Below are positions 23,147-35,514 of a DNA stretch of 64,000 bases, in pieces. The notes beneath the pieces were generated by a model, which was not told the DNA's origin, made no database searches, and saw only the letters and a program-made list of their open reading frames with translations. The stretch's first letter is position 1, and each line of letters starts with the position of its first letter. Position numbers and translations under genes: made by a program. Source of the DNA: Chytridium lagenaria (taxonomy: Eukaryota > Chytridiomycota > Chytridiomycetes > Chytridiales > Chytridiaceae); the NCBI GenBank assembly GCA_025449115.1, contig JAHLKC010000098.1:1-64000 (forward strand). Reading direction: 5' to 3'.

Positions 23147-26013
23147 ATGGATACGAACTTAATCAAGACCATCAACCGGCTGCAGGACGCCTTCTCGGCG
23201 ATTAACGTCGCGAACCCTATCGACCTGCCGCAGGTACGTGCTGTCGTTGTATCGTCTGCATGGCTTGCAGAACCACATGCTGACCGTTTGGTTCATCCCC
23301 CCCCTTTCAATTAGATTGCCGTTATTGGTAGCCAGGTGAGTGCAGATACCCACATCGTTGCTTGCATGACCATTTTTGTACTCATGTTTTTCATCTCTAG
23401 TCTAGTGGAAAGTCGTCTGTGCTTGAGAACATCGTCGGACGGGATTTCCTTCCGCGAGGTATTTTACATACCCCTTACATTTGCATCTTTTTGCATGGAG
23501 GCCTCACTTCACACAAATCGGCTGACCAACATGTTCAGGATCCGGTATCGTTACGCGGCGACCTTTGGTTCTTCAGCTTATCAACCGTCCCAATGCTAAG
23601 GGAGAGACAGGTGGTGTTGCTGCTCCTGAGGGTACCGGGTTGAAGGGTGCCGCCACCATTGCACCTGCATCGTCGGATGAGCTTGAGGAGTGGGGAGAGT
23701 TCTTGCATCTTCCTGGAAGAAAGTTTACGGATTTCAATGAGATTCGGGATGAGATCAACAGGGAGAACCGATAACAAGGTTGGCAAGATCGGGTGTGTCT
23801 GCACGCCGATCAACTTGGAAATTTTTAGGCCCATGTTCTCACTCTCACTATGGTTGACCTGCTGGATTGACCAAGGTTGGTTGAAGATGCTTGAGTTTTG
23901 CGTTCGAGTTGGTGTGGACGGATGCTGACTTCATTTAGGTTCCCGTGGGAGACCAACCCAAAGATACGAGAAGCAGATTCGTGACATGATCATGAGTACA
24001 TTTCAAAGATAACGCCATCATCCTCGCAGTCACTTGCCGCAAACACCGATTTGGCAAACTCCGATGGCTTGAAGTTGGCTCGTGAGTGACCGGAGGGTGT
24101 TAGGACTTTGGTGTTCTTACCAAGATTGATTCATGGACCAGGGTACCGATGTTGTTGACATTCTTGCTGGAAGGGTTATTCCTTTGAGGCTTGGTAAGGA
24201 TTTTTTTTTTTCTTGACTTGTTTCTAAATTATTTTGGATACGTACCTGTTGTTAACCGTGGACAGCGTGATATTGACAACAAGAAGAAGATTACGGATGC
24301 TCTTGAGGGCGAAAGAAACTTTTTCGAGAACCACCCTTCTTACCGCACTAAGGCTCAATACTGCGGTACTCCCTACCTTGCCAGAAGACTCAGCATGGTA
24401 TGAAATAAGAATATATTTGGTATATTTTTTCTTAACATGAGTTTGCAATAGATCCTCATGCACCACATTCGGAATACCCTACCGGAAATCAAGGCCAAGA
24501 TTTCTACCAGTCTTCAGAAGTACCAGCAAGAACTTGCGCAGCTTGGTGACCCTCTTGACGAGGAATGGCGGACCAGGTGCGTATTTTGTTTGCGTATTTT
24601 GTTATAGTGAAGTTGAATATTCATCTAACACGTGTTGTGCGATTAGAACCTTATTCTCAACTGTATCACTGAGTTCACCAGCGAATACCGTTCCGTTATT
24701 GATGGTACCTCGAATGATATCAGCAGTGAAGAGTTGAGCGGTGGTGCTCGTGTCAGCTTTGTGCTTCATGAGATCTACGGCTCTGCTATTCGCAGCATGG
24801 ACCCCTTTGACCAGATCAAGGATGTTGATATTAGGACTATTCTTTACAACTCTTCGGTAATATTGTTTTGAATGGACCTTTCACTTTTGGATGTATACTG
24901 ACCTTTTTGATTGTTCGTCACGTTTCTTTTTCCGTTACAGGGTTCCTCCCCCGCCCTCTTTGTCGGTACTGCTGCCTTTGAAGTGTTGGTCAAGCAACAA
25001 ATTAAGAGGCTTGAGGACCCAAGTTTGAAGTGTGTGACTATGATTTACGACGAGTTGATTCGTATCTTGAACCGCCTTCTCACCAAGCCCGTCTTCCGGC
25101 GGTTCCCTAATCTTAAGGAGCGTTTCTACAATGTTGTTCTTAATTTCTATAAGAAGGCACTTCTTCCCACGAACAAGCTTGTGACCGACATTATCGCGTA
25201 AGATCAAGGCAATTCTCTTTCGTTTTTGTTATGTATTATTTTTTTGACATGCTTTATTTAGATCTGAGGCAGTGTACATTAACACTGGTCACCCCGACTT
25301 CCTTTCTGGTCACAAAGTGAGTTCGAGTAGTCAATCTGCCCTATCGTTTTTTAAAATATTATTGTACGCGAAAGCTTTTATCTGACGCTTAAATCATTAT
25401 AGGCTCTTGCTGTGGTGAACGACCGTGTGAACCAGTCCAAGAGCCAATCTATCCTTCCGGTAGATACTAGGACTATCACAACCAAGACTGTGGGCAATTC
25501 CAATACCAACACCAATTCATCACCTCCCAGAGATCCCCAACTTGACTTCCTTAATCAGGCCGACAACACACCTGGGTTTTTTGGAAGCTTCTTTGCTAAG
25601 AAGAAGAAGGCTGGAGTTCTTGAGACCGTGAGTAAATGGAATAGCATATTCCTTTTTGATTACGTCATTGGTTTATTATGCTCATAAATTTTTAGCCCCC
25701 CGCCGTGCTCAGGGCTTCTGGTAACCTCTCTGAACGCGAGTACATGGAGACCGAGGTGATCAAGCTTCTCCTCCTCTCTTACTACAGCATCGTCAAGCGC
25801 ACTGTCGCCGACATGGTTCCTAAAGCCATTATGTTGAACCTCGTCATCCACTCTCGTGACGCCCTTCAACGTGAACTCCTTACCGAGCTCTACAAGAAGG
25901 AGGCGAACGATGACACACTCCAGGAATCCGAGTCTACCGTGCAGAGGAGGACAGAGTGCAAGAAGATGATTGTTGCTCTTCAGAAGGCTGACGAGATTAT
26001 TGCGTCGGTTTAA
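23147..26013 (+). CDS. VPS1: Dynamin-related GTPase Vps1
   Basis: The start [16 protein letters not shown] at 23147 and the P-loop GSQSSGKSS (split between a 21-nt exon 23315-23335 and exon 23401-23458) are typical of Vps1. Then come [40 protein letters not shown], the middle domain ([40 protein letters not shown]) and the GED ([20 protein letters not shown]) with stop at 26013. No PH domain is present, as expected for this family, which drives vacuolar, endosomal and peroxisomal fission. Between about 23775 and 24150 the G3/G4 part of the GTPase domain is disrupted by roughly ten small indels while the flanks are intact. One acceptor near 24236 reads TTGG instead of TAGG. Confidence 0.92.
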
Positions 26014-26550
26014 TTTGCATGTCCATTTACAACACTACATGTTGAGTTGGGGCGTTCCTTGTTCTTACAATTCCTTTTTGATGCTTTTGGTTGGTTTGAA
26101 CTCTGAGACCCCATGTGGTATTCTGTTGTATTGCTCCTTTATTTTGTCTGAGTTTCCATGGTTTCCCCCTTTATTCTCTTGTTGCTGGGAGAAAGCTCCT
26201 GAATAAACTGTCTAATTAAAAACGGATAAAGGAAGTTTAAGCTTCCGATTTTGGATATAGGACGATATGCTCCAAAAGTCTCATTTAGGCTGATCAAGAA
26301 GCGTATTTTAATCAAAATGCTTCTTTCCTTTGCACATCAAAAGTGCATTTGACATTAATAATGGTTTAGGATTGTTTAAGCGGGAGAATGGGTTAGGGAC
26401 ATGGCGGCGAGTGTAAGGGAAAGCTTTATAAGAGGGTGACAGGCAATGCAATGTACGTTGTTCGAGGCTTTGAGTGAGACGATAGTGATGATGCAGATGC
26501 GTAGGGCGAGTACGGATAGGCCAAAAGGAGAGAGTTTACGGTCTTTTGTT
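26014..26550. other. Intergenic region between convergent genes
   Basis: This holds the 3' UTRs of the plus-strand dynamin and the minus-strand exportin-T. A possible AATAAA lies near 26203. A minus-strand open frame of about 80 codons runs through it, but a better terminal exon for exportin-T ends it at 26551, so I take that frame as incidental. Confidence 0.45.
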
Positions 26551-29500
26551 TTATCTACCATACAATTGCTGATCAAGAAATATAAAAATATTACTGTTAA
26601 ATACTGCAAATTGCGCAAATATACAGATTAAAGGAAGTCCTAGTTACCTTTAAGACCAAAACAAGTGATTTCGGGCTCTGAGGATTTTGTATAGCCGTAA
26701 CAAATTCTACCGCCTTATCTGGTGGACACTGTATAGTCGGCAAAAACGCCTGCAGAAATTGCAAATACTCTCTGCCTTGCACCATTAAAATAGTACGATG
26801 CACTGCCGCCAACTCTTGAATCACCACCATGGATCCAGCATCTTTCATATCAAAACCTGGTTTTAAAGGAATCTCAAACATGGTCCTTGAGACGTTCTCA
26901 TACAAGAATTTATCAAAGCCTGGTAAAGGGTTCTTTCCACCAATGCCAATAGCAAATTCGGCTTGAGCGCGAGACTTTTTATCGACTTTAAGTCCAACCA
27001 TTCCAGATTTCTTGTCAACGATGGGTGGGACGCCGACAAGAGATTCGGTGCTGGATGACCGACTTCCGTTACTGCTCGAAGCTGAAGCAGCGGATCCCCA
27101 AGATAACGCCATCTTGGAAATAAGGGAAAGCGCGAGTTTTTGGACTTGAAAGTCGGATGGATCACAAGCGTAAAGAAGACAGGATTCGAGGATGGCATTT
27201 AGGTGGCGGGAATTGGCTTCGGTAATGAGGGTACCTTCGAGGTCGTTGATGAAGATGCTGTTGACGAAATTGAGGTAAGCTTTTTTTAGCTCAATCAACT
27301 CTTTAGTTTCGTCATAGCCTGAGGGAGTCTGGTTGAGGGAGATGAAGATGCGTTCGATGATGGGAGTGAGGACCTCATTGAGAATGGGGAAGACAGATGC
27401 CTGCAAAAATTTGGACATGTTAGTACCTCTATAAGTGAAAGACGAAAAGGAAAATGACAAAGTACCTTGAAATTATGCATGAGCTGGCCAACAGACGGAA
27501 GAAAGTTGGAAAGCTCCTTCAAAGAGGAGGTCCGGAAAAGGCCAGCGCTCACAAGGGGATTAAAGAAGGGCAAGACATCCTCTCCGACGCAACCAACGAG
27601 TCGTTGATATGTAAATCGAGCCTGTAAAAATAAACGATAAATATGACGCAAGAAAGAGAAAAAACGGGAAGAGGAAACTTCGACAGAAATTGCCAACTTA
27701 CAGCTTCTCTAACGACTTCATGCTCATTAAACCTTTCTAGCGCAAGAATGACCATATGCAACGCCTGCTTAAACATGCTAACCCAAACTGGTTGTCCCGT
27801 TTTCCTAATAATCCGATCCCAGTTGGGAAAGCCTTCGTAAAACAATGGTAAGATAAAATATCTTGAAGATTTCCTCACCTTTACCAACACTTCCAAACTG
27901 CAGAAATTAACTGCCGAACGTACTGCGCAACCTCAAGATCATACACAGCGTTAGTCGTGCTTCCAAGGACAGCCTGCAGCGATGTCATCAAAGGCTCAAG
28001 GACAACCTATAAGGAAAACCATAGTTAAAAATAATAAATAAATGAAACCAGCAGAGCAATATAATACCTTCAACAATTCCTGCTGCTTTTGAACATTCTC
28101 ATCATCCAGAGAAATCAAATACCCCACAGCCTCAAATGCGTACAATTGACTATCAAAGATAGTTGCAGTCAGTTCATCCTTGCCAGCAGGTGATCTCGCA
28201 GGAGATGTTGGTGCACCAGGAAGCTCGATGCGGAGATGGTCCTAATAAAATGATTTTAGAATAGCATCTTTAAAAAAACAGAAATAATAATTAACAAGGA
28301 CACTCACGTTAAACGATAAAACAATGCTTGCTGCGTATTCGGTAAGAACGACTCTCAACGACTTGCCGTCCCTCAAAAACCGTAAAAAGAGATAGTACAA
28401 GCGTGACCGAACAGCGGCATTTTCATGGCGGAGGCCCCTGCAAATACAAGTGTAGGAATATTGTATCGCGTCAAAAGGGACAACGAAGTGCGCAAGTATA
28501 ACTTAAATTTAAGATGAAAGAAATTCGTCTTACCGAGTATCCATAAACGCATTCAAGACTTCAGGAAGATACTCTGGATATCTTCCAATAAATCACAATA
28601 CTTTGCAATATTGTCAAAGAACACAATCGGGATCAACGGATGCTGGTACGTAGAAACCCCTAAACCAAAACCGTTAATTTCAAAAAAAAAAAAATTACAG
28701 AGTTGAAAAATAAAACTCACCACAACGAATCATAGTCTTAATCATCTCCTCAATCGCAGGCGTCACTGCGTTTCCCTTCAATATAGAGATAAGGTAGAGT
28801 GCAAGTTCTGCCTCGGACCAGCTGATACCCTGGTCAATTCTTCCGAATGTCGATATTACGGTGCTTGATAATGCAGCCATATAGACGTTGCTGTCGATAG
28901 ATGATATTGTCTCTAGCTTTCCCTTTAACACCTGAAGTGTGATGGTAAAAGGCAAAGAAGTTGGTAAATATACAAGAATTACATCGACGGCTGAAGTCCA
29001 AAAACGGGAAAGCAGAAAAGGCCTGATAATAGAAAAGCGCCCCAAAATAAAGAGCGGGGAAAAAAAAATTAGCAGAAATAAGGCACCTTTCTCCACATCC
29101 CAAAAGCCGCCTCCGCCTCACCCGCAGCCTCTCCGACGGCATTAGGTTCATCCTCATCATACTTCATCTTCAAAAAGATGCTCCTTAACAAAATGGGTAT
29201 ACTATTCACAAAGAACGGGGACGAATGATAAAGATTGGCCTTTTGAGCCTCCTTGATAGTCAAAAGATAGTCATCGACAAAAGTGTGCACGGAAGACGAT
29301 GTGTCGTCATACTCATTCTCCAAAATCCGTACAATATATGGAAAGATTTTTCTAAGTGGAGTAGGGATCCATGTCTCATCTCAGGAGCGTTATTGGCGGC
29401 TCGCCAACAGGAGCAGAGGTCCATTCCAAGAGCGTTAACAAGTTTACCGAGTGCGTCAGCGAGCTCGTCATCAATTTCTCCACTGAAAAGACGGTCGAGA

Positions 29501-30463
29501 AGATTGGTAAGGCCGAGAACCTGGATGAGATCGAGCTTTTCTGTGGCAGGCATGCCCTTTTCCGTGATACCAGTCAGACACTCCACAGCAGGGATACGAA
29601 GCTCCGGTATGCAAATAAATTCATACAGGGACGAGATGAATCCAGGTTCTACAATGAGCTTGATGTCCACCCACTCAACGTAAAACCCGATGATTCTAAG
29701 AATGGTTCCAATGATTCTTAGATCGCGGTTTTTCCAGTAGTGATTCAAAAGGCTAAACCAAGCATCTCTCAGTTGACCCACAGCCCGTTCCCTCATCTTG
29801 TCCTTGATTGCAGTGTTCCGCATGTTATCACGGTCCGCCCTAATTCCATCCTTGATGACCACCTGCTCATGAATGGATTCACAAACAGTAAGGAAAAAGT
29901 CGAGAGTAATATCGGACCTCGGAGTTCCAACATTGTCTTTTAAAAGAGCAAGAATGTCATCGAAAAAGGTGGGCCAGGTTTCTGGGTACTGGAAACGGAA
30001 GATAGTGACGAGGATTTGAACGAGTTTTTTACGAACGTAAGGCGGATCGGTGTTGTCCAAAGCAGATTGGGTCCAAGACCAAAGTGTTTGACGCAGATAA
30101 ATGAGTTGTGATGGGTCGATGGCATGGTGTTTTGACTTTACAATGTCCTCGATTATGTTAAGAGCACTAACCCTTACTGTCGGGTCCCTGCATAGTAAAA
30201 TAATATATGAGAAGTGTGTGAGTGAGTGTACAAACGAACGATGACAGGTAAGAGATAAAGCAGAACCAAACGGCTACATAAACTCCATGAAAGAAGATTT
30301 CAACCAACCTGCGCGGGATACTGACAAAGAGCGCCAAACCGAGTTGCCATCCGTTAGGATCCGCCTTCACCCTCTCAAAGTAGGCATTTGCTTCTAAAGC
30401 AATAGGGGTCGAGGCCGAAGGCGAGTTGAAGAGGACGAGGATGGCTCGCTCCAAGTCCTCCAT
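26551..30463 (-). CDS. LOS1: Exportin-T (tRNA export receptor, XPOT/Los1)
   Basis: The protein starts MEDLERAILVLFNS at 30463 and continues DPTVRVSALNIIEDIVK in exon 2 (from 30187). The diagnostic block MRNTAIKDKMRERAVGQLRD then FYVEWVDIKLIVEPGFI matches the exportin-T N-terminal HEAT region. Later exons give VRILENEYDDTSSSVHTFVD, GLRHENAAVRSRLYYLFLRF and FLPTIQCPPDKAVEFVTAIQ. A proposed 18-nt last exon (26551-26568) gives the ending QLYGR. It carries mature tRNA through nuclear pores with Ran-GTP. Frameshifts are evident at about 29347-29351 (T-run on the plus strand) and near 28590. Exon phases around 27890-27930 are also uncertain. Confidence 0.88.
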
Positions 30464-31080
30464 AGACTTTTTTCAACAGCAGGCCCTTTTTCTGGGGAAA
30501 TACTATGAAAAACGTTTCTCTACGCTTCGATGAAAAGAGTTTCTTAAATAAAAAAGCGATGCCCTCAGTTCTTCATCACTTTGCAGGGCTCTTCTGTAGA
30601 CTTGACTCGAGGAATTCGGAGAAAAAAAAATGGATATGGAGTTTGTCACTGGAGTGATGGGTGCTTCAACTGGCATGGACTTAAAGGACGACGGGTCGTT
30701 GGGCAGGAGTTCAGTCAGACCGCATGCAGTGCATGCATGCATGCAGGTATCGCAGGTAAACATCGTATCTATATGCGGAGAGATGTGAAGGGTCGCTGCA
30801 CACGAAAATAAAGCACCAAAAAACCGTAAGAGATAAATATTCACAGTTCATTTGGCAAATGGGCCTATCGGAAGCGCATTGAACCGCAACCCAACGCAAT
30901 ACGCGGCCACCGGCGAGACGCCTTCCTCCATACAAGTTACAAACATAAAACACACAGTTCTCCAGCTTTTCGGATGAGGTTTATCCAAACCACAAGCATT
31001 CCGCAGTCCATCAAAACTTGAGAAGGTAGCGAAGGGTAAAGGCAGTTGGCGATATCTTTGGTCCAGACCGAGATGAATGC
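30464..31080. other. Intergenic region
   Basis: About 620 bp between the exportin-T start and the SmD3 stop, both on the minus strand. It contains a short GCATGCATGCATGCA palindromic run near 30730. Open frames on both strands are short and without recognisable domains. Confidence 0.45.
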
Positions 31081-31663
31081 TCAGCGACGAGCGGGGAAGT
31101 TTCCTCCTCTTCCACCACCACCACCCCACGGGTTGGGGGCGGTCCACCACGACCCCTTGCTGCTTGCGCCCTTGCAACCGTAGCCTTTCCTCTCCCCAAC
31201 CCGATACCCCGTCCCTTTGTTGCCCCCGGTCCAACCCGCTTAAACATCGGAGCGTTCTTTAACATATCCGGAACAATAAAGTAGCGGACTTGCGAGCCTC
31301 TTACGTAGACCTGCTCCAGATGCGTCACCCTACCGTCGCGGGCTGTGACTGCAATTTCCTTGAGTTGGACGTTCATGTTGTCCTCGGCTTCAAGCAACTT
31401 GCCACGGTAAATCATCCCGGACTTGAGCTCCAGGGTGATGATGTGACCCATGGCCTCGTGCAGCAGCTAAAAGAGGTATGAAATTAACAACAGCAAAGCA
31501 ACGGCCAAAAGCAAAGTGCATGTTTCCCGCCCGCCCTCCACACACACAGACAGATACCCGCGCTGCTTCAAGCAAGTCATTGCATGAAGCATCAAGGACG
31601 GGATGGGAGCAGGAAGCAGGGCCTCAAGATGGACAATACCTTAATGGGAACCCCAATGGACAT
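31081..31663 (-). CDS. SMD3: Small nuclear ribonucleoprotein Sm D3
   Basis: Exon 1 (31640-31663) encodes MSIGVPIK. After a 173-nt intron, exon 2 (31081-31466) encodes [17 protein letters not shown], the Sm1 motif, then [13 protein letters not shown] and [17 protein letters not shown], the Sm2 motif. The tail is rich in GR/RG. The expected ending [14 protein letters not shown] is read only after a 1-bp shift in a G/C run at about 31135-31139, so a frameshift is present; without it the frame runs on to 31011 with non-conserved sequence. SmD3 is part of the heptameric Sm ring on spliceosomal snRNAs. It starts 52 bp from the divergent PAAT-like gene. Confidence 0.92.
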
Positions 31664-31715
31664 TATTGCAAGGAAGGAAAGAAGCAAGTTTTTTCAATTT
31701 CAAAATTCTTGATGT
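31664..31715. promoter_or_regulatory. 52-bp head-to-head intergenic region
   Basis: Only 52 bp separate the start codons of SmD3 (minus) and the PAAT-like gene (plus). The spacing implies overlapping promoters or 5' leaders, unless the plus gene starts further downstream. No TATA box is visible. Confidence 0.4.
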
Positions 31716-32772
31716 ATGAAGGTGGACATCGTTGGTTGTGACTGGCATCCTCATACTGCCCTCGATGACGGTAATGAGGATTGCGGCCGTCAGAAGCACA
31801 GAGACTATAGCGATTACCTCTCCAGCTTAATTCGCTTGGGGGATCCCACCTCTTATACGGACAGTGATCACATATGCTTATCCAATACACTCATCCTGAG
31901 GACTACACAACTTTCCTCTGCCTTTTGCATTCTCCTAGCACCTCCTCCCGAAACATCCTGGATTATTCATCGCATTATCATCACGTCCAGCTCACGCCGT
32001 CAAGAAATATACATTGACGACGATTATCTCGGAACAACCGATATAAATGGCAGCAGTTCTTGCAAGTCCGAATTCAGCTGCACGTACACGTACTGACATA
32101 TGCATTTATATAGTTTAATCGGGTGCTCTTTGATATTGAGCGGTGTGAAGGCACGGAAGGTATCTATAAAGGTACGTTTAGCTTAGCAACTGTATGATTT
32201 AATTTGGTTTAGTTCGTTTCGCTTCAAGAACCCGACGTTCTCCATCTGTGCAGCGTCCGAATCATTGCAACTGAAACAGCTGATCCCGTTCTTAATAACG
32301 CGGTATGCAAAATATTTTAATGTTTGTTCTTAATGCCGTATACTAGACGTCGATAGACATGTCTGCCGTTCGAAGCATGATCAACTCCATGTCCACAGGA
32401 ATTCCAAAACGGGCCGAAGATCTCCTGTCTACTCTTGAGTTCGATTCATTTGGAGGTGGTGGTTTGAAGGATATGGCGTCTCTCCTCCCAACGTTCTCCG
32501 GACTATCATTAGGCGCACGTGCCGATCGCTCCAACGAAACGGGGTCGATCCCTCCATCGGTTCTCGGGATCCCTGGTATGGATATTATCAAGGATATTAT
32601 TATGAGGGAGGTGGATGTCAAATTGGGGCGGTTGCAGGAACATATTGATGGACGGTTTAATCGGTTGGAGATGCACCTAGCAGGACTTGTTGAAGCGATG
32701 ATTGCGGAGAAGGATAGAGGGGATGATTATAATGAGGAAAGAGGACAACGAGGTGTGAAAATTGCGAGATAA
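31716..32772 (+). CDS. PAAT (C10orf88)-like protein
   Basis: Exon 1 from ATG 31716 encodes a beta-rich region with IIITSSSRRQEIYIDDDYLG. Then, after a break, come RVLFDIERCEGTEGIYK, SLQEPDVLHLCSVRIIATE and, in the last exon (from about 32347), RSMINSMSTGIPKRAEDLL, a loop-rich middle and a C-terminal amphipathic helix VDVKLGRLQEHIDGRFNRLE, ending at TAA 32772. The layout (N-terminal beta domain, then a terminal LQEHID-type helix) resembles PAAT, described in animals as an ATPase associated with ABC transporters. The first junction (32060-32130) is not resolved. The family is my best guess from memory of its C-terminal helix. Confidence 0.45.
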
Positions 32773-33146
32773 ATCCTCCTCCATACATTAAAGCAATATA
32801 CTCAATATATTGTTTGCTTCTTCGATTCATGTGATGGCGATGGTGTTAATTTGGACGCGTCGTCTATTCTTTTCAATTTTTACTCTCCTTCGCCTTTTTA
32901 ATTCAATTTTGAGATATTCGCATTGCCTTCATATTGCCTTAATTTTTTGCTTTCGTATCGCATTCATTATTGTTTTTTGTGAATATGTTGACGCATTTAT
33001 TATAAATCTTGTTTGAGCTGCCTATACAAATTTAAAATCCTGTTCTCAATTTTGGACAATACTTATTATACTGTCATTTACAGAGAAGATCTCGAAAACC
33101 ACAACTTCATCGCCCTACAAGTACAGCACAGGCAACAGGTCCAAAT
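32773..33146. other. Intergenic region between convergent genes
   Basis: T-rich sequence with long T-runs between the stop codons of the PAAT-like gene and the next minus-strand gene. It is probably two 3' UTRs. No gene was seen. Confidence 0.5.
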
Positions 33147-35278
33147 CTAATTATACCCCTCATAGTCTGTCTCCCCTGTCCAAACCCTCATACTCCCCGG
33201 CATCGCAACAAGATCCGCAGCAGGCGCCGCAGCAGATGGCTCCTCAAACGGATTATTAAATACCGGTTTCCCGGGCATCCACCTAGGCCTCATCTTAGAT
33301 ACAGTCAACCTCTTCACCTCCATCTCTTCTTGAAGAGTTGGACGCAAAGTTCTGGTTTTTTCAGAGAGCGCGATGACGCCTAGGGGCTCCCACTTTCGGG
33401 GATGATGGGGTATGACGAGGGAAGGTGGAGACGGGGAGAGGATTGGAGATGCCAGGATTGGAGATGAGATGAAAGGTTTAGGTGGTGATGGAGGGCGTGT
33501 GGATTTAGATTGGAATGTGACGCGTCCTGCGGAACCTACACGAAGGTTCCGAGCAAGTCCGCCACTCCCAAACCGTGGAGGTGGAGACGGCGACGCTTCC
33601 GGTTCAAACAAGGAATTCGGGAGCTCATCAAAGTTTTCAATCAATTCAGGGGATACAGCATCCACCACGAGAGGTTTAGATGAAGTCGCTCGTGTGGATG
33701 GTTCATCCCTTACAGCAGAAAGCAGTCCCCCACGCCTCGAACTCGCGAGTTTAGAATTCGCCAAAGAGATGGCGTTCTCTATGGACCGTTCCGTTGAAGC
33801 CCTCCCTGTGCTTTTCCCTTGTGATATGGGTGAGGCTCTTGCATCAGAGTGATGATCATGGATGGATATTTGTGGTTCAGGCTCTGGGGTGGCGGTTGGG
33901 ACAGTGTCTTCGGAGGGTGCTGTGTGGGCATGGTGGAGAAGATGGGAGGCGAAAGGGCCGCTAAAAAAGTCTTTTGGGGTCTGAAGAATACCGGTTACAC
34001 CTCCTCCGTAAGTGAAGGTAAGGGTGCGGTGGCGGTTTTTTTGGGCTTGTTCCCACATATGACGTTTCCGTGAGAGGCGTTTTGTAAAGTGGTGCTTGAC
34101 GGTGTCGATGGATTCCTGTAAGATGAAAACGGTTAAACTTCAAATTAAGCTCTTACGCGTTCAATGATGTTCATTACAGTTTGCTTGAGAAAGACATAAC
34201 GATGGAAAATGACGAAAACATAGAGAAGTAATACGAACTAGTGAAATAGAAAGAAGACGCTTGCAAAGTAAAAGAACAAAGACAAAGACATAGAGAAATG
34301 GGAAAAAAAAAACATAACAAACCACGTCATCTCTTCTCTCCGCCGTGAATGGTCTTTGATACCTCGCCTTAAAATCCTTGAAAGAATTCTCCGTCTGAAA
34401 CACCGCTAAGACCGCCGCACTAGGTGGTGAATGTTTATTCCTATTCCTATCCCGTCTCTCTGAAACGCATCTCGACCTCATCGCTTTCAAAGCCCCCAAG
34501 TGATCCTTAAAGGATGCAGGCGGGACTTTAGAACGGATCTTGGCGTGCACGTCTTTAAATTTGTCTTTGTTGAGTTGCATGATCTGTTTGACGTCTGTAG
34601 GTTGACGTGGGGATTTTATGAGAGGTTTAGGGGTTGAGGAGGTGCGCTTTTTTTTCGGAGGTGTGGGGGTATCGTAGCGACGGGACATGGGGATGAGTGG
34701 GGTGGTAAGAGCACTACGTTCCAACTGAATCATATGAGCTTGGCGACGGTATTCCTGACCGCGGAACAGGCGCCGCCGCCGATGATGAGAGTACGTGTCA
34801 ACATCAACCGATTCTGTATCAATATCCTGCGGCTTCACCGGTCTCGCTGACGCCATGGGTGACGAAAGAGATGCAGCGGGACGCAAAGATAGATTGACAC
34901 TTTGAGTTCCTGCGAGGAGTGACATTTTACTTGCTTGAACGTCTGCATCAGATTCCGGGCAAGTGATAGGGTTGAATTTGGAGATGGTTCTTTGTGATGA
35001 GTTTTCAGTCGGGAAGCAGAAGGGGGATGCCGAAGTATCTCATCCGTAGCGCTTTGGAAAGGTTTTCCTGTCCTTAAAGCTCCTCCCATTTTCACAACTG
35101 CCTCCCCATGCACCACAACCCCTTTATCATGAATAGCCACAAGCGCTTCCCGTTTTTTCACCAAAAACTCTTTCCGCGCAACCACGATGGCTTCTTCACG
35201 CTCGATACGGGTTTGGTCGAGCAGGGCGGCGGTCTTTACAATCTTTGTGTGTTGACGCTTAACCTTCTCGGCGAGCAT
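33147..35278 (-). CDS. Unrecognised basic, proline-rich protein
   Basis: I do not recognise this gene. From an in-frame ATG at 35278 (MLAEKVKRQHTKIVKTAALL) it codes a charged helical stretch, then after an intron (34925-34940) GTQSVNLSLRPAASLSS, a very basic region with PTPPKKKRTSSTPKPLIK, and KFKDVHAKIRSKVPPASFKD. A 27-nt exon (QTVMNIIER, about 34158-34184) and a last exon beginning ESIDTVKHHFTKRLSRKRHM follow. The C-terminal 300 residues are Pro/Ser-rich and disordered-looking, ending ETDYEGYN and TAA. Exon joins I could test were in phase. The true start could be in a further upstream exon, since the frame stays open beyond 35278. A cytoskeletal or nuclear role is possible but not shown. 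Confidence 0.6.
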
Positions 35279-35514
35279 ATGGTCAATATGATTTTTAATG
35301 GAAAATCCGAACACGAGATTTACCTGACGTTTATCGAGTATACTTCAACTCCAGAACTATAATCAAAGAACCCCTTTGAATCAATAAAAATCCATCAACA
35401 TCTAACCCCCAATCCCAAAAGAACATTTCAACCCCCCAATCACCATTCGCGTCGCCTCCTATAAGAACCCCAATACCCCCTCCCAATTTCTCTATTTTCA
35501 CAGCTATAGCATCC
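35279..35514. other. Divergent intergenic region
   Basis: About 235 bp of C-rich sequence separates the minus-strand unknown gene from the protease start. It contains CCCCCAATC-type repeats, possibly promoter elements. No gene of its own was identified. Confidence 0.4.

Noticed and set aside
23147..26013. Vps1 as a pseudogene
   Set aside because: Damage is confined to about 375 bp, while the other exons keep strict conservation and splice phases; sequence error fits better.
26376..26618. Minus-strand 80-codon frame as the last exon of exportin-T
   Set aside because: Splicing to the CAG acceptor before 26568 gives a short ending QLYGR like other exportin-T C-termini; the longer frame is hydrophobic and unlike the family.
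30715..30745. GCATGCATGCATGCA palindrome as a regulatory site
   Set aside because: Simple self-complementary tetranucleotide run; no support beyond the repeat itself.
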